DNA from: Ligustrum vulgare
Lineage: Eukaryota > Streptophyta > Magnoliopsida > Lamiales > Oleaceae
Assembly (NCBI GenBank): GCA_963555705.1
Contig: OY743190.1
Span: forward strand, 18,235,491-18,299,490
Length of the DNA: 64,000 nucleotides
Reading direction: 5' to 3'
Program-made: the position numbers and the translations under genes
Shown: one piece after another, positions 10,431 through 23,639 of the stretch
Layout: each line of letters starts with the position of its first letter
Position numbering within the stretch: position 1 is the first letter of the stretch
Notes under the pieces: generated by a model
Databases searched by the model: none
The model's input: the letters and a program-made list of their open reading frames with translations, nothing else
What the model was told of the DNA's origin: nothing

Positions 10431-12954
10431 TGTAGCGCCCCGAGTTCTATATACCCGGTTCGCCACGTCATCGTCTGATCTAACTTTTCAAATAATATTT
10501 TAGTGGAAGAAATAACTGAAATTCATTTTTGGCAACATTAAATAAACTGTAATGGTCGATAAAATTGAAAACATTTATGAAACAATTCGAAATAATAAAT
10601 CGAGCCATTAATATTGTAAAGCAATTGACAATGTCATAATTTCTCAAATAACTGAAATTCTCAAAATTATCCAATGTTTGGAAATACGGAAATCATTAAA
10701 ATAAGACTTTCAACCCTTTAACGACTATTACCACAATCACCCATCACTTGCCACCCTCTCCGAAATCTGCAAATGTTGTTGAAAATAGACATGAGCATTT
10801 CATAGAAATACTCAGTAGACTCATTGCCCATTAATTAATCTACAATATAGTTGAACACATAAATGCAGGATCTTTAGAAACATAGGGTGTGGGTAGTCTC
10901 TTCTTGTGCATTAAAGCACGAGGCTTCTCTTTGAAAATCATAGGCTCTTTAAAATAATCGGGTGTGGGTAGTCTCGTCTCGTGCACTTAAGGCACGTATG
11001 TTATGCATAACATCATCATTTATCTTGCAAGATATTCTCTTCTTTCTTTCTCATACATAAAGCAAGTAGTTATGACAAGCATAACAACATAATTATTTCC
11101 GAAGAAATACATTCTCATCTCTTTTCATAAAATTGACTTTCACATAAGTCACATAACATTCACATTCACATGCAATCATAATTTAAATCAATTAATAGGG
11201 ACGAGTCTACCTTAAACTTAACGAGTGTGGTTGAGCGGGAATGACTTCAATCTTTCAAATCTCCGTACACCTCGTCTAGCCAATTAGAAGATTAAGTCGA
11301 ATTAGTCTTTTGAAATTTATAGTTAAAATGATTACTTAAAATTTAGGGATTGAAATTGCTGATTTTGAAAGTTCGGGGACTAAAACGAATAGTTTGAAAG
11401 TTGAGAGACTAAAATGAATAATTTGAAAGTTGAGGGACTAAAATGAATAATTTGAAAGTTGAGGGACTAAAATGAATACTTTGAAAGTTGAGGGACTAAA
11501 ATGAATAATTTGAAAGTTGAGGGACTAAAATGAATACTTTTCAATAGTTGAGTCGAATCTCAAAATGAATATTAAATTGTATGGCTTGAAATAAGTGATT
11601 TTAAAAATGAAGGGATTATTAAAATCATTTAAAAAAACTTAAGGGCTGAAATGAATAGTTTAAAACTCAAAGGATTGATTTAAATCATTTTATAAACTTG
11701 GGGACTGAAGTTTAAATTCTCAAAAATCAAAATATTAAAACTAACCCACATTCTCTCTCTCTGGTCGTGACACAGAGAAGAGAGGTGAGGGCGATGGAAA
11801 ATCGCCCCCTCCCCAAACCGGCCCATTACCGGCGTTTTGCCGGCGAGATGCCGCCGTCGAGCGGCGGCGAGCAGCAAGGTGTGCAATAGGTTAGGGTTTG
11901 TAGATTTTTGGTACGTGATTGGTGCGAAACCGAGAGGAAACGAGGCACTGGAGGTTCGGATTTTTTTGGGTTCTCCGGCGAGGAAACCCAGCAACGAAGG
12001 TAAGGTGTTGGGTTTTTTGTCTTATTTTTTGGTTTTGAGATTTATTTTATTTTTTTTTGGGTTTGATTTTGGATGGGGCAGTGGCGGTGAGAGGTGGTCC
12101 GAACTGGTTGTGCGGTGATGTTGGTCGTGGTGGTGTGTTGAACATGGCGGTGATGACGGTTTGGATAATGGTGGCTGGCTGCGGTGGTTGTTCCCTGCGT
12201 GTAGCGGTGGTGGAGCGTTTTGTGGAGGCGATGGTGACTGTGGTGCTTGGGTGCAGGTGGTGGGTAGTCGAGGTGATGACGATGAAGGAGGTGGCTGTGG
12301 TTCTGTAGTGGTTCGGTAGTGGTTCGATGGTGGTTTAGCGTGTTTGGTGGTTGGGATCGTGATGAGGCAGTGGAGGTGGTGGCTGCGAGGCGGTGGAGTC
12401 TGTTGCCGGTGGGTTGTGACTTCGACTGAGGTGTCTTGATTGGGAGTGGTTTGGTGAAGGGTTGTGGTGGTGTAATTGGTGTGTTGGTTTGCTGAATGGA
12501 GAGGCTGGGATGGTTTGAGTGGTGAGGTGATGCTGAGGGTTGGGTTTGGAGGAGTGGGTGATATAGGGCTAGGGTATGTTATGGTATGGTATGGTATGTG
12601 ATTGATGTGATTGATGGAGGTTAGTAGTGTGAAAATCAAGACAAGCATTGCACGTAATTCGAGGTAAATTCGCACGCGGATTCAACTGGGTCAGAAGAAT
12701 GAAACTGATAAAATGAGATTGACGTAATTTGAAATTTAAAAATGATTTTGAAAATAATAATTTAAATAAATAATTAAAATAATAAAATTTTGGAAATTCG
12801 GAATTTAATTTAAAATTGAATTAACTCGATATTTCTCGATTTGGCTAGACGAATGCGTCGTGACGTTAACTTAGAAATGGGTGAGATCGCAGCGGTGCGA
12901 TTTTCCAAACTTTGAAATAATTATTAAATGGCATAAAAATTCTCGGTCACTACA
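10431..12954 (-). repeat. 2.5-kb solo LTR related to the 35643-42910 element
   Basis: Begins TGTAGCGCCCCGAGTTC, ends CGGTCACTACA, and is flanked by cattt on both sides (10426-10430 and 12955-12959). Compare TGTAACGCCCCGGGTTC...CGGTCGCTACA at 35643 and 40303. It contains the same repeat of gaaagttgagggactaaaa and a GC-rich gene-like block at about 11790-12560. The open frames in that block are low-complexity and are not supported as genes. Confidence 0.9.
11365..11545 (+). repeat. About 30-bp tandem repeat inside the LTR
   Basis: About six head-to-tail copies of a unit containing gaaagttgagggactaaaa and tgaata. The same unit recurs at about 36420-36550 and 41080-41210 in related LTRs. Confidence 0.85.
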
Positions 12955-15900
12955 CATTTTGTATTTCTCCACTTTTCAACAATTAGTTTTTAACCAAAAC
13001 ATAAAAATAGTTTAATAACAATTTCATTAATGTTCACACCACACTCGTTGCACATATAAGGCTCAATTGTCAACTGCCAGTTACAAATTTATCATGACAA
13101 TTTCGTTCCTATACAATATATTATCACTTCTATATTTAGCTCCTTTTTCGCCACATACATTATTGTTAACCTACTATTCAATTATGTATTTTTAGAAAAA
13201 CATATTACACTCTTGTTACTATCTACATCGAAAACCACTATTTTTTTGCTTCAATCAAAACTCGAAACACATTTTTAACCACTCTACATAAATAACTGTA
13301 CAATTATAATTATTGTAACCAAAAAAAATCGTTAATTAATGCAAATTCTTTAAAAAAAAATTATAAAAAAATGTCCATAGTTTATACCACAAGTTTATTT
13401 CCCTATTCTTTAGCCTTATTCCAACCTTTAAAAAAGAATTACTGGATGACAATATTTAACGAGTGTTTCAACTACTGATTTAAAGCGTAGATTATAGAAA
13501 AATTGGTGGTTAAACATACAAGTGCTACTTTACCAAATGCGTAATAGATATACAAATTAATTTATTCAGATTTCTAAAAAAGATTAGTTCATTAAAAATC
13601 TCATCATAAAATACAACGTAACCTCAATTTGGTAACACTATTATAGTTTATAAATTAGTTTATTTTTTATTTTAAGGTAAAATATGCAAAATTTATTTAC
13701 TGTGAAAGAAAAGATTGGTTCTAAGAAAAAAATGTAAATAAAGATTGAAATTAAATATATGAATCAAAAAACCAAAAAAGATAAAACTTCCTTATTCGAT
13801 TTCCGATATGGAATTGAATAATACTCACAATACGTTTAAACCTTGAAGTGCGCAGTTTCTGATCATTCACTGAACAAAACTCAGATCTGAAAGAAACATA
13901 GAAACCCGCAAAACCGTTAGATATGGTTCACACTATACGGATAAATGAAGGAGGGAAACTTCATAATAGTTGTGTTGCAGAGGTAGTTTATGCTTGCCTA
14001 TTTTGATTGTTAAATTTTTTCGACTCTTGTTTACACAGTTTGAGCTGGGTTTTCTTCTATCTTCTTGCTGAATATTATTTTTCCCAAAATTTAACTAAGC
14101 TCAAAAATCAGTTCTATTGGAAACTAAAATAAATCTATGAATGATTATGGGTACCTTTGTTATTCTTCTGTCCAAGGTGTTCCTTTGAGTGAAAACCTTA
14201 GACGACGAAGGCTCTCGAAGGAAGGAGGAAGAAATTTTGGATGTACGTTGGGAGCAAATTAGTCTAGATGATAATGAACAGTTGAAGATTTAGAATGTGA
14301 AGTGGTTAATTAATGGATTTGTTTTCTTCTAGCATAAATAATGAGGGAATGACCGCCTGAAGATGAAGTGAGGAAACTGTGTTGAAGAATTTGTCGGTTG
14401 AAGAGAGGAATTATGTGTGTGAACAGAAGAGGCAGTGTTTTTCCGGTGTAAATAACGTTAGAAGAGATATTTTCTCACGGCCTTATTCCTCTTCAACGTC
14501 ATCATACCGTTACGAAACCAGAACTTCACCTCATGGTGTGAAAAGGAATGGGACATATTTTGTGAACAGTAAATTTATTTGCTCTTTTATGTAGAGGGGA
14601 TACATCACTATCTTTGAATATATTTTGAATGTGAGTTGCCTTGGTGGGATTTGAAGATGGGTGGAGAACATGGAGCAGGAGGACTAAACTACTGACCTTG
14701 TCATAGCTGTAGGAAATGGGGTCATTGGGTGGATGATTGTCCAACTAAGAAGCTGTGCCCATGGTGCGGGATGGGATATGTTAGATGGTTAGTGGTGGGA
14801 GATTTGTAACTGAACAAGGGGAAGTCATTCTTCAATTGCAACAAAATGTATTGCGAATACTTCAGTTGGGATAAAGGATAATCAAACGGAGTTCGTTCAA
14901 GGGGTTGGGATGAAGGACAATCAAGTGGAGTTCGTTCGATAGGTTGTGATGAAGATGCAAGCGATGAGATTTCTCACCTATTGAGAACGTGTGCATGGAT
15001 AACACACGAAGAGGACGTGGAGATATCGCTTGTGACAATTCACAAGAATAAGATGTGAAAGCTTGATGTTAATGTTAATTATGTTCTGTTGGTAGAGTTC
15101 CTTAGGTGGTTTTTTTTTTTAGAAGTAGTGTGGCAGATTCAAATATTGTAATTAGTGTGGATGGTTTAATATTGTAACCCCATTTGCTTAGTTGGGTGAG
15201 GTTTCAACGAGTTAAGCGCGGTACTAAATATACTCCCTTCTCAGCTACGGACAAATGTGACACTCCTCAGTAATCCATCTGAACCCTTAGTCTTATTCCT
15301 TTGCCTAACAGGAAAACCCACTTTGTATGCATACTTTAGGTAATATTGAAAAATCTCGTCATCGCTAGAAAACTTCTTTCCAACCTCAGGCACTCACTAA
15401 ATTCTCTCGGCTGTTAGTTCATCATTCACCCTGACATAGTTCTCCGGTATTATCTAATTCAGTTCCGCACATTCATGAACCACAATTATTTGATTATCAT
15501 CACTAGAGATAAATTCATTTCCCACACAAAGATGTGAAAGTTCAAAATCGAGGAAAAATGAAGGATTTTGGCCAGGTTCAGCCAACAGTTGAAGATTATC
15601 AATCGAATAAATCAGTAGAAAATAAAAGAAAATACAAAGATTATGAATGGAATAAATCAGTTGTACAAAGGGAAAAATACAAAGATTATATTTGAAATAA
15701 ATCATATCCAGCTCCCATCATTTCCCGGTTTGACTGGAAGCTGAAGCTTATGGTCAGGTTCGACCAACAGATGAAGATTTTGGTTAGGTTAGGTCAACTA
15801 TTGTTATCTAACAATGGAATAAATTAGTTGAAAATAAAGGAGAAACACAAATATTATGATTTAGAACATCATACCCAGCTCTGAATTTTTCATTACAAGT

Positions 15901-16489
15901 ATCGCCGACGAAAATGGAGTTATTGGTCCGGTCGAGGGTCGCTAGAGGCCATCATCGTTGGTGGCGGGAGAGTTGAAGCTTTCACGTAGAAATGAAGAAT
16001 TGGATTGTTGGGTATTAGATCTGATATTTGTATGGCCCTTCCTGCAATTTCAAGGTTGTCAACAATAGATTTTACTGCATTTAGATGTTCATCGATGTTG
16101 TTGGATCCTTTTCTCATCTTTTACGACTCTCCATTCAAAAAATCAATCTGGATTTGTTCATAACACCAAAGCTCACTGAGTCAGGTTCATTCTGAACGAT
16201 AAGGTGTGATTGACTCCTAGCAATGGAGGCATCACAGTAGTGGAGCTTGCTGGAGAAGTGTTGCTGTTAGTATTGGCATTTACCATCACTAATTCCTCTC
16301 CCACTTTAGGTAAGTCGAACCAGTAAAAGCAACTACTCAGGTTTGTGATGATTCTCCATTTTGTCTGAGTACCTCAACCTTCAAAGCATTCACTATGCAA
16401 TTCAAACCCACTAGTTATCTCAATCCAGTGTATGCAAACTATCAACTAAATACTAATGTCATGCAGTACATTTCTCCATTAAGCTGAAT
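12955..16489. other. AT-rich region without a recognisable gene
   Basis: Long AT-rich stretch on both strands, with no sustained open frame of recognisable content. The only protein-like trace is the zinc-knuckle fragment at 14657-14792. Confidence 0.55.
14657..14792 (+). pseudogene. CCHC zinc-knuckle gene fragment
   Basis: One frame reads CHSCRKWGHWVDDCP followed by a CPWCG motif, a perfect C-x2-C-x4-H-x4-C knuckle plus a second Cys pair. An in-frame stop lies two codons before the first Cys. No flanking retrotransposon domain is visible, so it may be a fragment of a cellular zinc-knuckle gene or of an old gag. Confidence 0.35.
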
Positions 16490-16499
16490 AAATGACCTT

Positions 16500-16855
16500 T
16501 GTAGCGAGTTTTAGGTCGGTGACTCCCAAGTCAGATGACCATAGGGCACTAGGTATATAAATACCCCTACGAGCTTAATCACTCGAGTTACTAGGCTCCG
16601 AAGAAAAGTGTCCAATGTATGCGTCCTAATACTTTTTTTCCCTTCTTCATTTTTCTCTCTTTTCTTTTTCAATATTTCTTTTCTCTAATGTAAATCTAAA
16701 TGGATCACCACTCTTTTAAGTTTTCTAGATGATCCATATAACGAGCTTTAGGCTGGTAACTCCCAAGTCAGAAGTCTATAGGGCACCAGGTATTAACATA
16801 CCCTTATAGACTTACTAACTTGAGTAAAAAAAGCTACAAAGAGAGGTAATGTATG
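16500..16855 (-). repeat. Athila 3' non-coding module, two copies
   Basis: Two tandem copies (about 16500-16615 and 16735-16850) sharing gactcccaagtcaga, agggcac and ctcgagt or its decayed form. This is the reverse complement of the module found twice at 59888-60180 in the younger Athila. Confidence 0.75.
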
Positions 16856-17624
16856 CATGCATGTTCCTACTTTACGACATAATTGAAATAAATGGGAAAT
16901 GGGACAAAACCACTAGCATTCGGTCATTACCTAGCTTCCACTTGTATGTCAAGTCTACTCCATACATAATATTCCACACATGGAATCAAAACACCCTTAA
17001 CCAATTTTAATCACCAATTCAACTGCCCCAAATGTCTACCTATTAGGTAAAGTAATTGAGTAATGTTTTCATATGGGTGTTCTTGGTTCATTACTGATAA
17101 CCTATTCTTTATATTCGAGCATCACCTATACGCAAAATAATCAAGTTGACGTGCTCAATTAATAATCTAACATGAATCAAATTATTCCAAGTATAACACA
17201 TATATTCACGATTCATTAATCACTCAATTTCAAATATGAAGTGCGGCAAAGCTATTCAACCAAACACTCAAACATCCAAAGATACAAAATTTTTTAATTA
17301 ATAAAAAAAAAGTGAAAATTTAACTTGAATTTTTGCACACACCCCAGACTTAAGTATCACATTGTCCTCAATTTGTTAAAGAAATTACACGAGCTAATAA
17401 ACACAAGAAGTAATAGTGTACACCCTGAGGTGTAGTTTGGTGCTGTAGAAGACCACTGAGACTGTTGATATGTGGGTGTCAGGACAACCTGCTTGCTTCC
17501 TTGTCCCTGAACTTGGACTTTTCCTCTAAGAATTCACAATAGGCATTAGCGATAACATATATATAAGGTTTAAATGTTTGTAGCTAATCCACACCAAAAA
17601 GATTTAAAATCTCTAACTTTTATA

Positions 17625-17903
17625 CTCTATTCGTCCCACAAAGATAGACTTACTTCTATTTTCACACAGATTAAGAAAACATAATTAATATATGTTGGAA
17701 CTATAAATTTATCTACATTCTACCTAATATACCCCTACATTAAATAATGAGTTATTCATATTTGTTGATAACAATGCATATTAAATAGGGGTATATTAGA
17801 AAATGAAGACATTAATTTAATATACTCTAAAAAAGGAAAGCGGCCTATCTTTGTGGGACAAACAAAAAAGGAAAAGAAGCCTATTTTTGTAGGACGGAGG
17901 GAG
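17625..17903. mobile_element. Stowaway-like MITE
   Basis: 279 bp with inverted ends (CTCTATTCGTCCCACAAAGA on the left; CTCCCTCCGTCCTACAAAAA read inwards from the right) and TA directly outside each end (17623-17624 and 17904-17905). This is the common plant Tc1/mariner-type end. No coding capacity. Confidence 0.8.
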
Positions 17904-18537
17904 TAATAATTATCTTAATAGAGTGTACGTCACTGAAAAAAATTCCCATGACTAGGAAAAGATAGGTTTTACAATTTGTTTTGAGGATTGAAAATCGAGG
18001 TGCAACCTTAAAATTTCTATCATATCCTATTTGGATCGAGATTTTTTATATTTTAGGTCCGAAAAAAAAAAAAAAAATTAATTAAAAAAAAATCCATTAT
18101 GTGTAAAAATCTACTAGTTACTGGGCGACGATGATAACATTTTATTTTAAGTAATTAAGAACTCCAAAAAAGTTGTGGGAAACATGTCATAATTTCTAAT
18201 GCAAGTTATAATGCAAACTACGTGATATTAAAATTCAAAAGCTGAAGTTTAAAGTTTAAAAATCAAGTTACCACCCTTTAGTTCTTGATTTATAGCCTCT
18301 AGCTCAACTTTTTGCAACTCCCATCATGGTGGCTTGAAAGAGGCTCTTAATGCCCTACACTGCTTGCAATTTCCCGTTTTACACGTCTCAACCTTACTTG
18401 GCACTTTGATTAATCTATGATTTGTGCTTTGAGCGTCCTCTTGCTTTGCCTCATACTTCAAATTTTCGCCTTTCTTTTGTACTATTCCTTCCACCTTGAA
18501 ACAACTTTTAGGTTGATAGTATTGATCCAGGTGTTGA

Positions 18538-19257
18538 GTGATGTTGAAAGTTACTTGTTCATCCTATACCCTTAAGATCACCTATCCTTTTTCAATATCT
18601 ATCAAAGCTCATCCCTTGGCAAGGAATTATCTAAGTATAAGGGGCATTCAACTGTCCTCTTCAATGTCCAGAATCACAAAGTACATTAGAAAGAAAAACT
18701 TATCCACTTTGACTGGCACATCTTCTATGATTCCATATGGACACGTTAACAATCTGCTAGCTAGCTGTAGTGTGATTGTGGTGGGTTTCGGTTTTCCCAA
18801 TCCAAGTTTCCTTTATTGGCCAGATGAATGAACAGCCTGGTGCTCTTATGAGAGTACTGCCCTCGATAATTCCTGCTCGTTAATACATAGAGTTCCATAA
18901 GCATATCTTGAGTTGGTACGAAAATGGGAACCCCAGTAGCAGGAGACAAAAGATTCATATGAAACTCTCCATTCATTAGATAGAGAAGATCACCAAGATT
19001 TCGTGACTCATTTTCGTGACTCATTGCCAAACTGATTCATTGGTAGTGAAAAAAGCAACAACCTATGAATGTTCCCGGTTGGGCGCTTTACCCAAACAGA
19101 AAGAGACATTAAATTAACATTTTCCCCTAAATCACCCAAAACTCTATAAAAATCAAAATTTTCAATATTACAAAGAATAGAAAAACTCCCTGGATCTTCG
19201 AGTTTTGGTGGAGTTTGCTTTGAAAGATTCCACTGCATTCTTCAATTAAGGATACAG
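18538..19257 (-). pseudogene. Athila-type protease-region remnant
   Basis: The minus strand contains PPKLEDPGSFSILCNI followed by DLGENVNLMSLSV. The corresponding segment of the younger Athila (43111 onward) reads PPKLKDPGSF then DLGASINLMPLSL. The expected DLGAS active-site motif is thus altered, and several frame breaks and stops follow. A dead aspartic-protease segment. Confidence 0.7.
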
Positions 19258-20040
19258 TGACGTGATCCAAAGAAGGAGCTCCAAGGAGAATTCGAGCTAT
19301 CGTCGATACAACAGTGATGTACATGGAAAACGGACCAAGTTTCAGGTTGGAGTCGAGCCAAGAAGGCGAATGGATCATGCTGAATCAAATGGGTGAAATT
19401 TGGGAATCAATACCATATTTACGGCCGTAAACCATGCATCTCACAATCGTAAGACTCTCTTGGGTAAAAATGAAGATTTTTAGAAAATCCTTACTTATGG
19501 CTTAAGTCCAGTCGTCACGGCCATAAGTCTTAAAAAAAAGACCAGTTACGGCCGTACAAGAATCCTTCATGACCGCAACTCCGATTTTTCGGATTTTCGC
19601 GAATTTTAATTATTTTTCCATTTTCAGTTATTATTTTCATATTTTGGGGCCCATTAGCGGCTTAACCTAGTTTTAGGTCAATTTTAGTTTATATTATGAA
19701 TTTCATTCATTGTAAAGACAGTTTGGTTGATTATGGAATTAAATTGCGAGAGAGTTTTCTCTTATTAAAGGTTGAGGAGTCCCTTTTTCTTGAACTTATT
19801 AAAGATTTAATCTTTGTGGCATTCACCCAAGAACTTATCAAGGGATTAGGCAATCCTTGTGTCTTTCACCAATTCCATTTCCCCCCCCCCCCCCCCGCAT
19901 CGTCAATTCTTGTGTCATGAGATTTGGGTTGGAATCCTATCATCTAATTTTTATTGTTTTTCGTTCAATCAAATTTAGATCTTTCCTATCGTGTTTATTA
20001 TTCCTCTTTTTTGTCACATTTCCCGATTGGGTTCGCATCT
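19258..20040 (+). repeat. Old solo LTR, TACGGCCGT family, plus orientation
   Basis: Starts TGACGTGATCC and ends near ...GTTCGCATCT, flanked by tacag on both sides (19253-19257 and 20041-20045). It is inverted relative to the other LTRs of this family here. It has decayed TACGGCCGT motifs at about 19421-19560 and a run of 16 C at 19881-19896. The terminal CA is degenerate. Confidence 0.75.
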
Positions 20041-20045
20041 TACAG

Positions 20046-22200
20046 TCTAAAATTCCTCTAACTTCCTCTTTTTAGGTATTATCTCTTTCATGAACTTGAG
20101 ATAAAGGGGCATTTGAGCCAGAGCCCTTGCAAAAGGTATGTTAATATGCAATTTCTTTAAAACTTCTAAAAAGTTACCAAACTGCTTTTTCGGCTTGTAC
20201 TTCTTGAATTGTTGAGGAAAAAGAATTGGTGGTACATAAGCTTTGACAAGAGGTGGAGATTCCTATTTCAATTATTTAGCCTTTTCTTGAAGTGTTGAAG
20301 TTGGTGTTGCTTCTTTCTCAATTTCCTTTCCTTTGATGACTATCTGATGCTTATTCTTTTCAGACCTTTAAACATGCATTTTTGGAAGTTGAACACCACT
20401 TCTGGTAGTTATAACTTGCAATTCCTTTTGTATCATATGCCTTAAAAGTGCTTGAGGAAACGGGATTGAAGGTTCTATGCCTTTGGTGGGACACATTCCT
20501 CTGTGGGGATGTATGGACAATCCTCAATATCTACTTTAGAAATTGGAGTATCAACTTTTTCTTTTCCCATTGTAGATATCACATTGATTTGCTCCCTAGG
20601 ATTTTTTCATTGTATAGCTCGGCAAGCTCCCTGATGCTCTATTTGATAGTTGTTCAGCTATCTGTCCAATCTATGTCCCTAGCTTCAGTATTGATGCTTG
20701 TTGATTCTGAGACTTTATTTTAGTCTTCTTAAACATCTTCTATGTTCTTTATAGGTACTGCAGATACATATCCGCCAAACTTTGTCTATTTTCTTGTTGT
20801 TGATTGTTGGCATTCTGATTATTTGAACATCTAAAGTTCGGATGTTGCCTCCCACCCGGATTGTAAGTTTGAGAATAAGGGTTGTACTATTGTTGGTTAC
20901 CATTTTGTACAAAGTTGATACGTTCTTCTGAAGTGGCAATAAAAATACACTCCTCAGTAGGATGATTTGCTCCGCAGTTTTCACATATTGGACATTAATG
21001 AATGGCATGAACCCCTTATGCTTGTTCCCTGACCAAAAATTCTACCTGTTTTGTTAATGCAAATGTCTGAGCATTAATAGCGTCTATTAACTACAAGTCA
21101 GCTGGAAACATGGTGTGTATTTTTGCTATCAACTCCAGCAGACCCCATGCTTGACTCACATTTTTGTTGATGATAGACCCATTTTCCAATGAGTCTACTA
21201 TATATTTGTATTGCGGAGTCAGTCCAAAATAGAAAAATTGTACTTGTAAACCCTCTTGTACCTATGATATGAACATTTTCGAAGTAATTCCTTGAATCTT
21301 CCCCATGCACCATGGAAGTTTCTCCCGTCATATTGTTGGAATGTAGATATCTCTAGCTTCATCTTGGCTATCTTAGTAAGCAAAAAATATTAGTTGCAGA
21401 ATATTTTGGCTAAGTCGTCCCAAGTAGTGATGCTAGCTTTAGGTTTTGAATCGAGTCATTTCAATGCAGCATCCCTTAAGGTAAAAGGAAATAACCTTAA
21501 TTTGACAACATCTTCATTTATCCCGTCTAACTGGACATTTTTGGCACATTCTTGAAAACGGGCAATGTGAACATGTGGATCTTCATGTGTTTTTCCATAG
21601 TATTGCATGTTGTTTCTGAAAAAGTTCATGAGATCCACTCAAATCTTGAAATTATTCCTCCCAAATGGCAGATAAAAAACATTGGAACAATTAATAACTA
21701 GAGCAAGTGTTAGAAATTGCACCATAGGAAGATTTCCCTAATCATCATCATCTTCAAATTCTTCTCGTCGCTAAATATGTGAAGCATTTAATTGAGCATC
21801 CAAAGCAGTGGCCATGGCAGCGTCTTGTTCCATATCTATGCAATCCTATTCTTCAAGAATGGCATAATCAATGACGTTTATTTCACTCGATATTTTTTGG
21901 CAAATCATACCACATTTGTGAAGCATCATTTGGCTATAATTCCTCTGTAATCTCCTTTGTGGAGTTTCGTCAATTGATCAAAAGGGACTGAATTTCCAGT
22001 TTGATTATCGTAAGAGTTCCATATATTGAATATTTGCAACTTTGGTCTAAATGTCCTCAACATTCTGGATGAAATTGGAGTATTCCTTGCAGAATCAGAG
22101 CTTGAACCTCTTAGGAGGCCATGGTCTTTGTGGTCTATCAAAACTAGCTTCTTCTACTTCTTCACATGTTCCTTCTAGCCCTTCCACATTTTTTGCCTAC
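20046..22200 (-). pseudogene. Athila-like gag remnants
   Basis: Scattered minus-strand segments: a capsid-like piece at 21638-21456 (FFRNNMQYYGKTHEDPHVHI, LRLFPFTLRDAA) and a zinc knuckle at about 20995-20950 (CENCGANHPTEEC), separated by stops and frameshifts. The order matches the gags at 4067 and 34240. Confidence 0.7.
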
Positions 22201-22489
22201 TTAATACTTTTGTGACAGCGTATACAAAGAACTTCTCAAGCTTTGTCTAGATCAACTATCATCTTACCCTTGTGCTCTAGTCATTCAAACATACTAGGAC
22301 TCTCGTCCTCTTCTTCATCCATTACCAATTGGAACTTTAGAAAATTCTGGTCATATTTGGGATGCCCATATTCACTCCCACAAGATTTGAGAACGGATAC
22401 TCTTCCACCGCTATTTTGTTTTGTTATCGAACGAACTCGTCTAGATAAAATAGCATTCTAAAAAATATTTCACAATACCAAACAATTGG

Positions 22490-22670
22490 GCAAGTTGTCC
22501 AATTGGTACTAGGATTAAATTTAATTATCTCATAAGGCAGAGGTCTTGGATTCGAATCTTGGGAATGCGTCTAGAAACCTATGAGGGGTAAGATAGGTTA
22601 AGACTCTCCTAAAGTGGATAGTACATTGTTCTAATAACTTGGGCACAGAGGCTGGGTCGTTACATAACTA
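22490..22670 (+). mobile_element. Possible tRNA-derived SINE
   Basis: Contains a B-box-like segment (GGATTCGAATC) about 50 bases after an A-box-like segment (aagttgtccaattggta). Length and form suit a plant SINE, but no A-tail or target duplication was confirmed. Confidence 0.4.
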
Positions 22671-22680
22671 TTCTGATAGA

Positions 22681-23639
22681 TTTCAAAACAACTTGACGAC
22701 GACACTGATTCAACTTCTTCACTTTTCCATTAGTTGATGATGGAGACCAAAGGTTGAGGATCTTGGATGCTGTAGGAAGTACATGTAGAAGAGATGGTGA
22801 TTTTAAAGAAAAGTAGACATATTTAATTGAATTAACAATTCATCCATATGCCAACTTATATAACATTGTTTTTACAAATAGTTAAACACTTAAATAGTTA
22901 ATCAAAAAAATTATTTAGAAAAAGTTAAAATAATTTGTCTTATTCAATATAAAAAATTGAAGAATTAGGGAGATTCAGTTCTTATACATTGATTTTTCTA
23001 GAATAGAGAATCGAACTAAACCCGTCAGTTCTCAATTATAGTATTATTCTGATATTTAATATAAGAAATCGAACCAACCCACATGGATTAGTTCAGGTAT
23101 TGGTCCGATTAAGGAGTTTTGTCTAGCCATAGCAACTGCTAGTTTGGGAATTACTGGTAGGGATGGTGGTTGTGTTGTGGTAAAGATGCAAGAGATGGTG
23201 ATTATTGGTACATGAGACAGTGACGATGGTGGGTCTGGGGATTTTGATGGTCGGGGTTGTGGTTTTGGCATATTATAAGTTGAAGAGAAGGTATATTTGA
23301 GAAGGTGATGGTGGTGGTGACTTACATAGCTTGTTGTATGATTGTGGTGCAATGGTGATGCAGGTGTTGTTGGTTTGAGTTTAGAGTGGAGGATGAGATG
23401 GCGATGGCGGTGGCGTGTGGTGTGGTGATGGTGAATTTGAGAAGGTGGTGGAGGATTTGAGGAGGTGGTGGAGTGGCGATGTTTTCCGTGGTGCCAGTGT
23501 GGTGAAGTGGGGTGTGTGAGATGGGGAGACGAAGGATAATTTGTGACCAATTAGTAAGGCACTTGTGATAAATGAATTTGAGAAGTTACCTATAAAATTT
23601 GTATTTGATATGGAGGTAGGAGGGTGGGTGGTGGTGGTT
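22681..23639. other. Non-coding region with GT-rich low complexity
   Basis: Includes a G/T-rich stretch (about 23100-23530) whose reverse strand encodes only His/Ser/Pro/Thr-rich low-complexity peptide. I do not support a gene here. In character it resembles the GC-rich block of the LTR at 12.0-12.6 kb. Confidence 0.5.

Larger units (their letters stand above)
16490..22480 (-). mobile_element. Decayed Athila-like element
   Basis: Read on the minus strand (right to left): gag remnants (22200-20046), protease remnants (19257-18538), the Athila-type signature where 'cattgtcctcaat' precedes a pyrimidine-rich stretch (about 17341-17380), and the duplicated 3' non-coding module (16850-16500). RT and integrase are missing. 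It carries a Stowaway-like MITE (17625) and a solo LTR (19258). LTRs were not identified. Confidence 0.65.

Noticed and set aside
12022..12675. Long minus-strand frame rich in Pro, Thr, His and Ser
   Set aside because: It is the reverse of the G/T-rich block of a solo LTR; low complexity, no domain, and the equivalent region in related LTRs is not open in the same way.
23056..23550. Minus-strand frame of 164 codons rich in His, Ser and Pro
   Set aside because: Product of a GT-rich low-complexity tract; no domain or conserved start.
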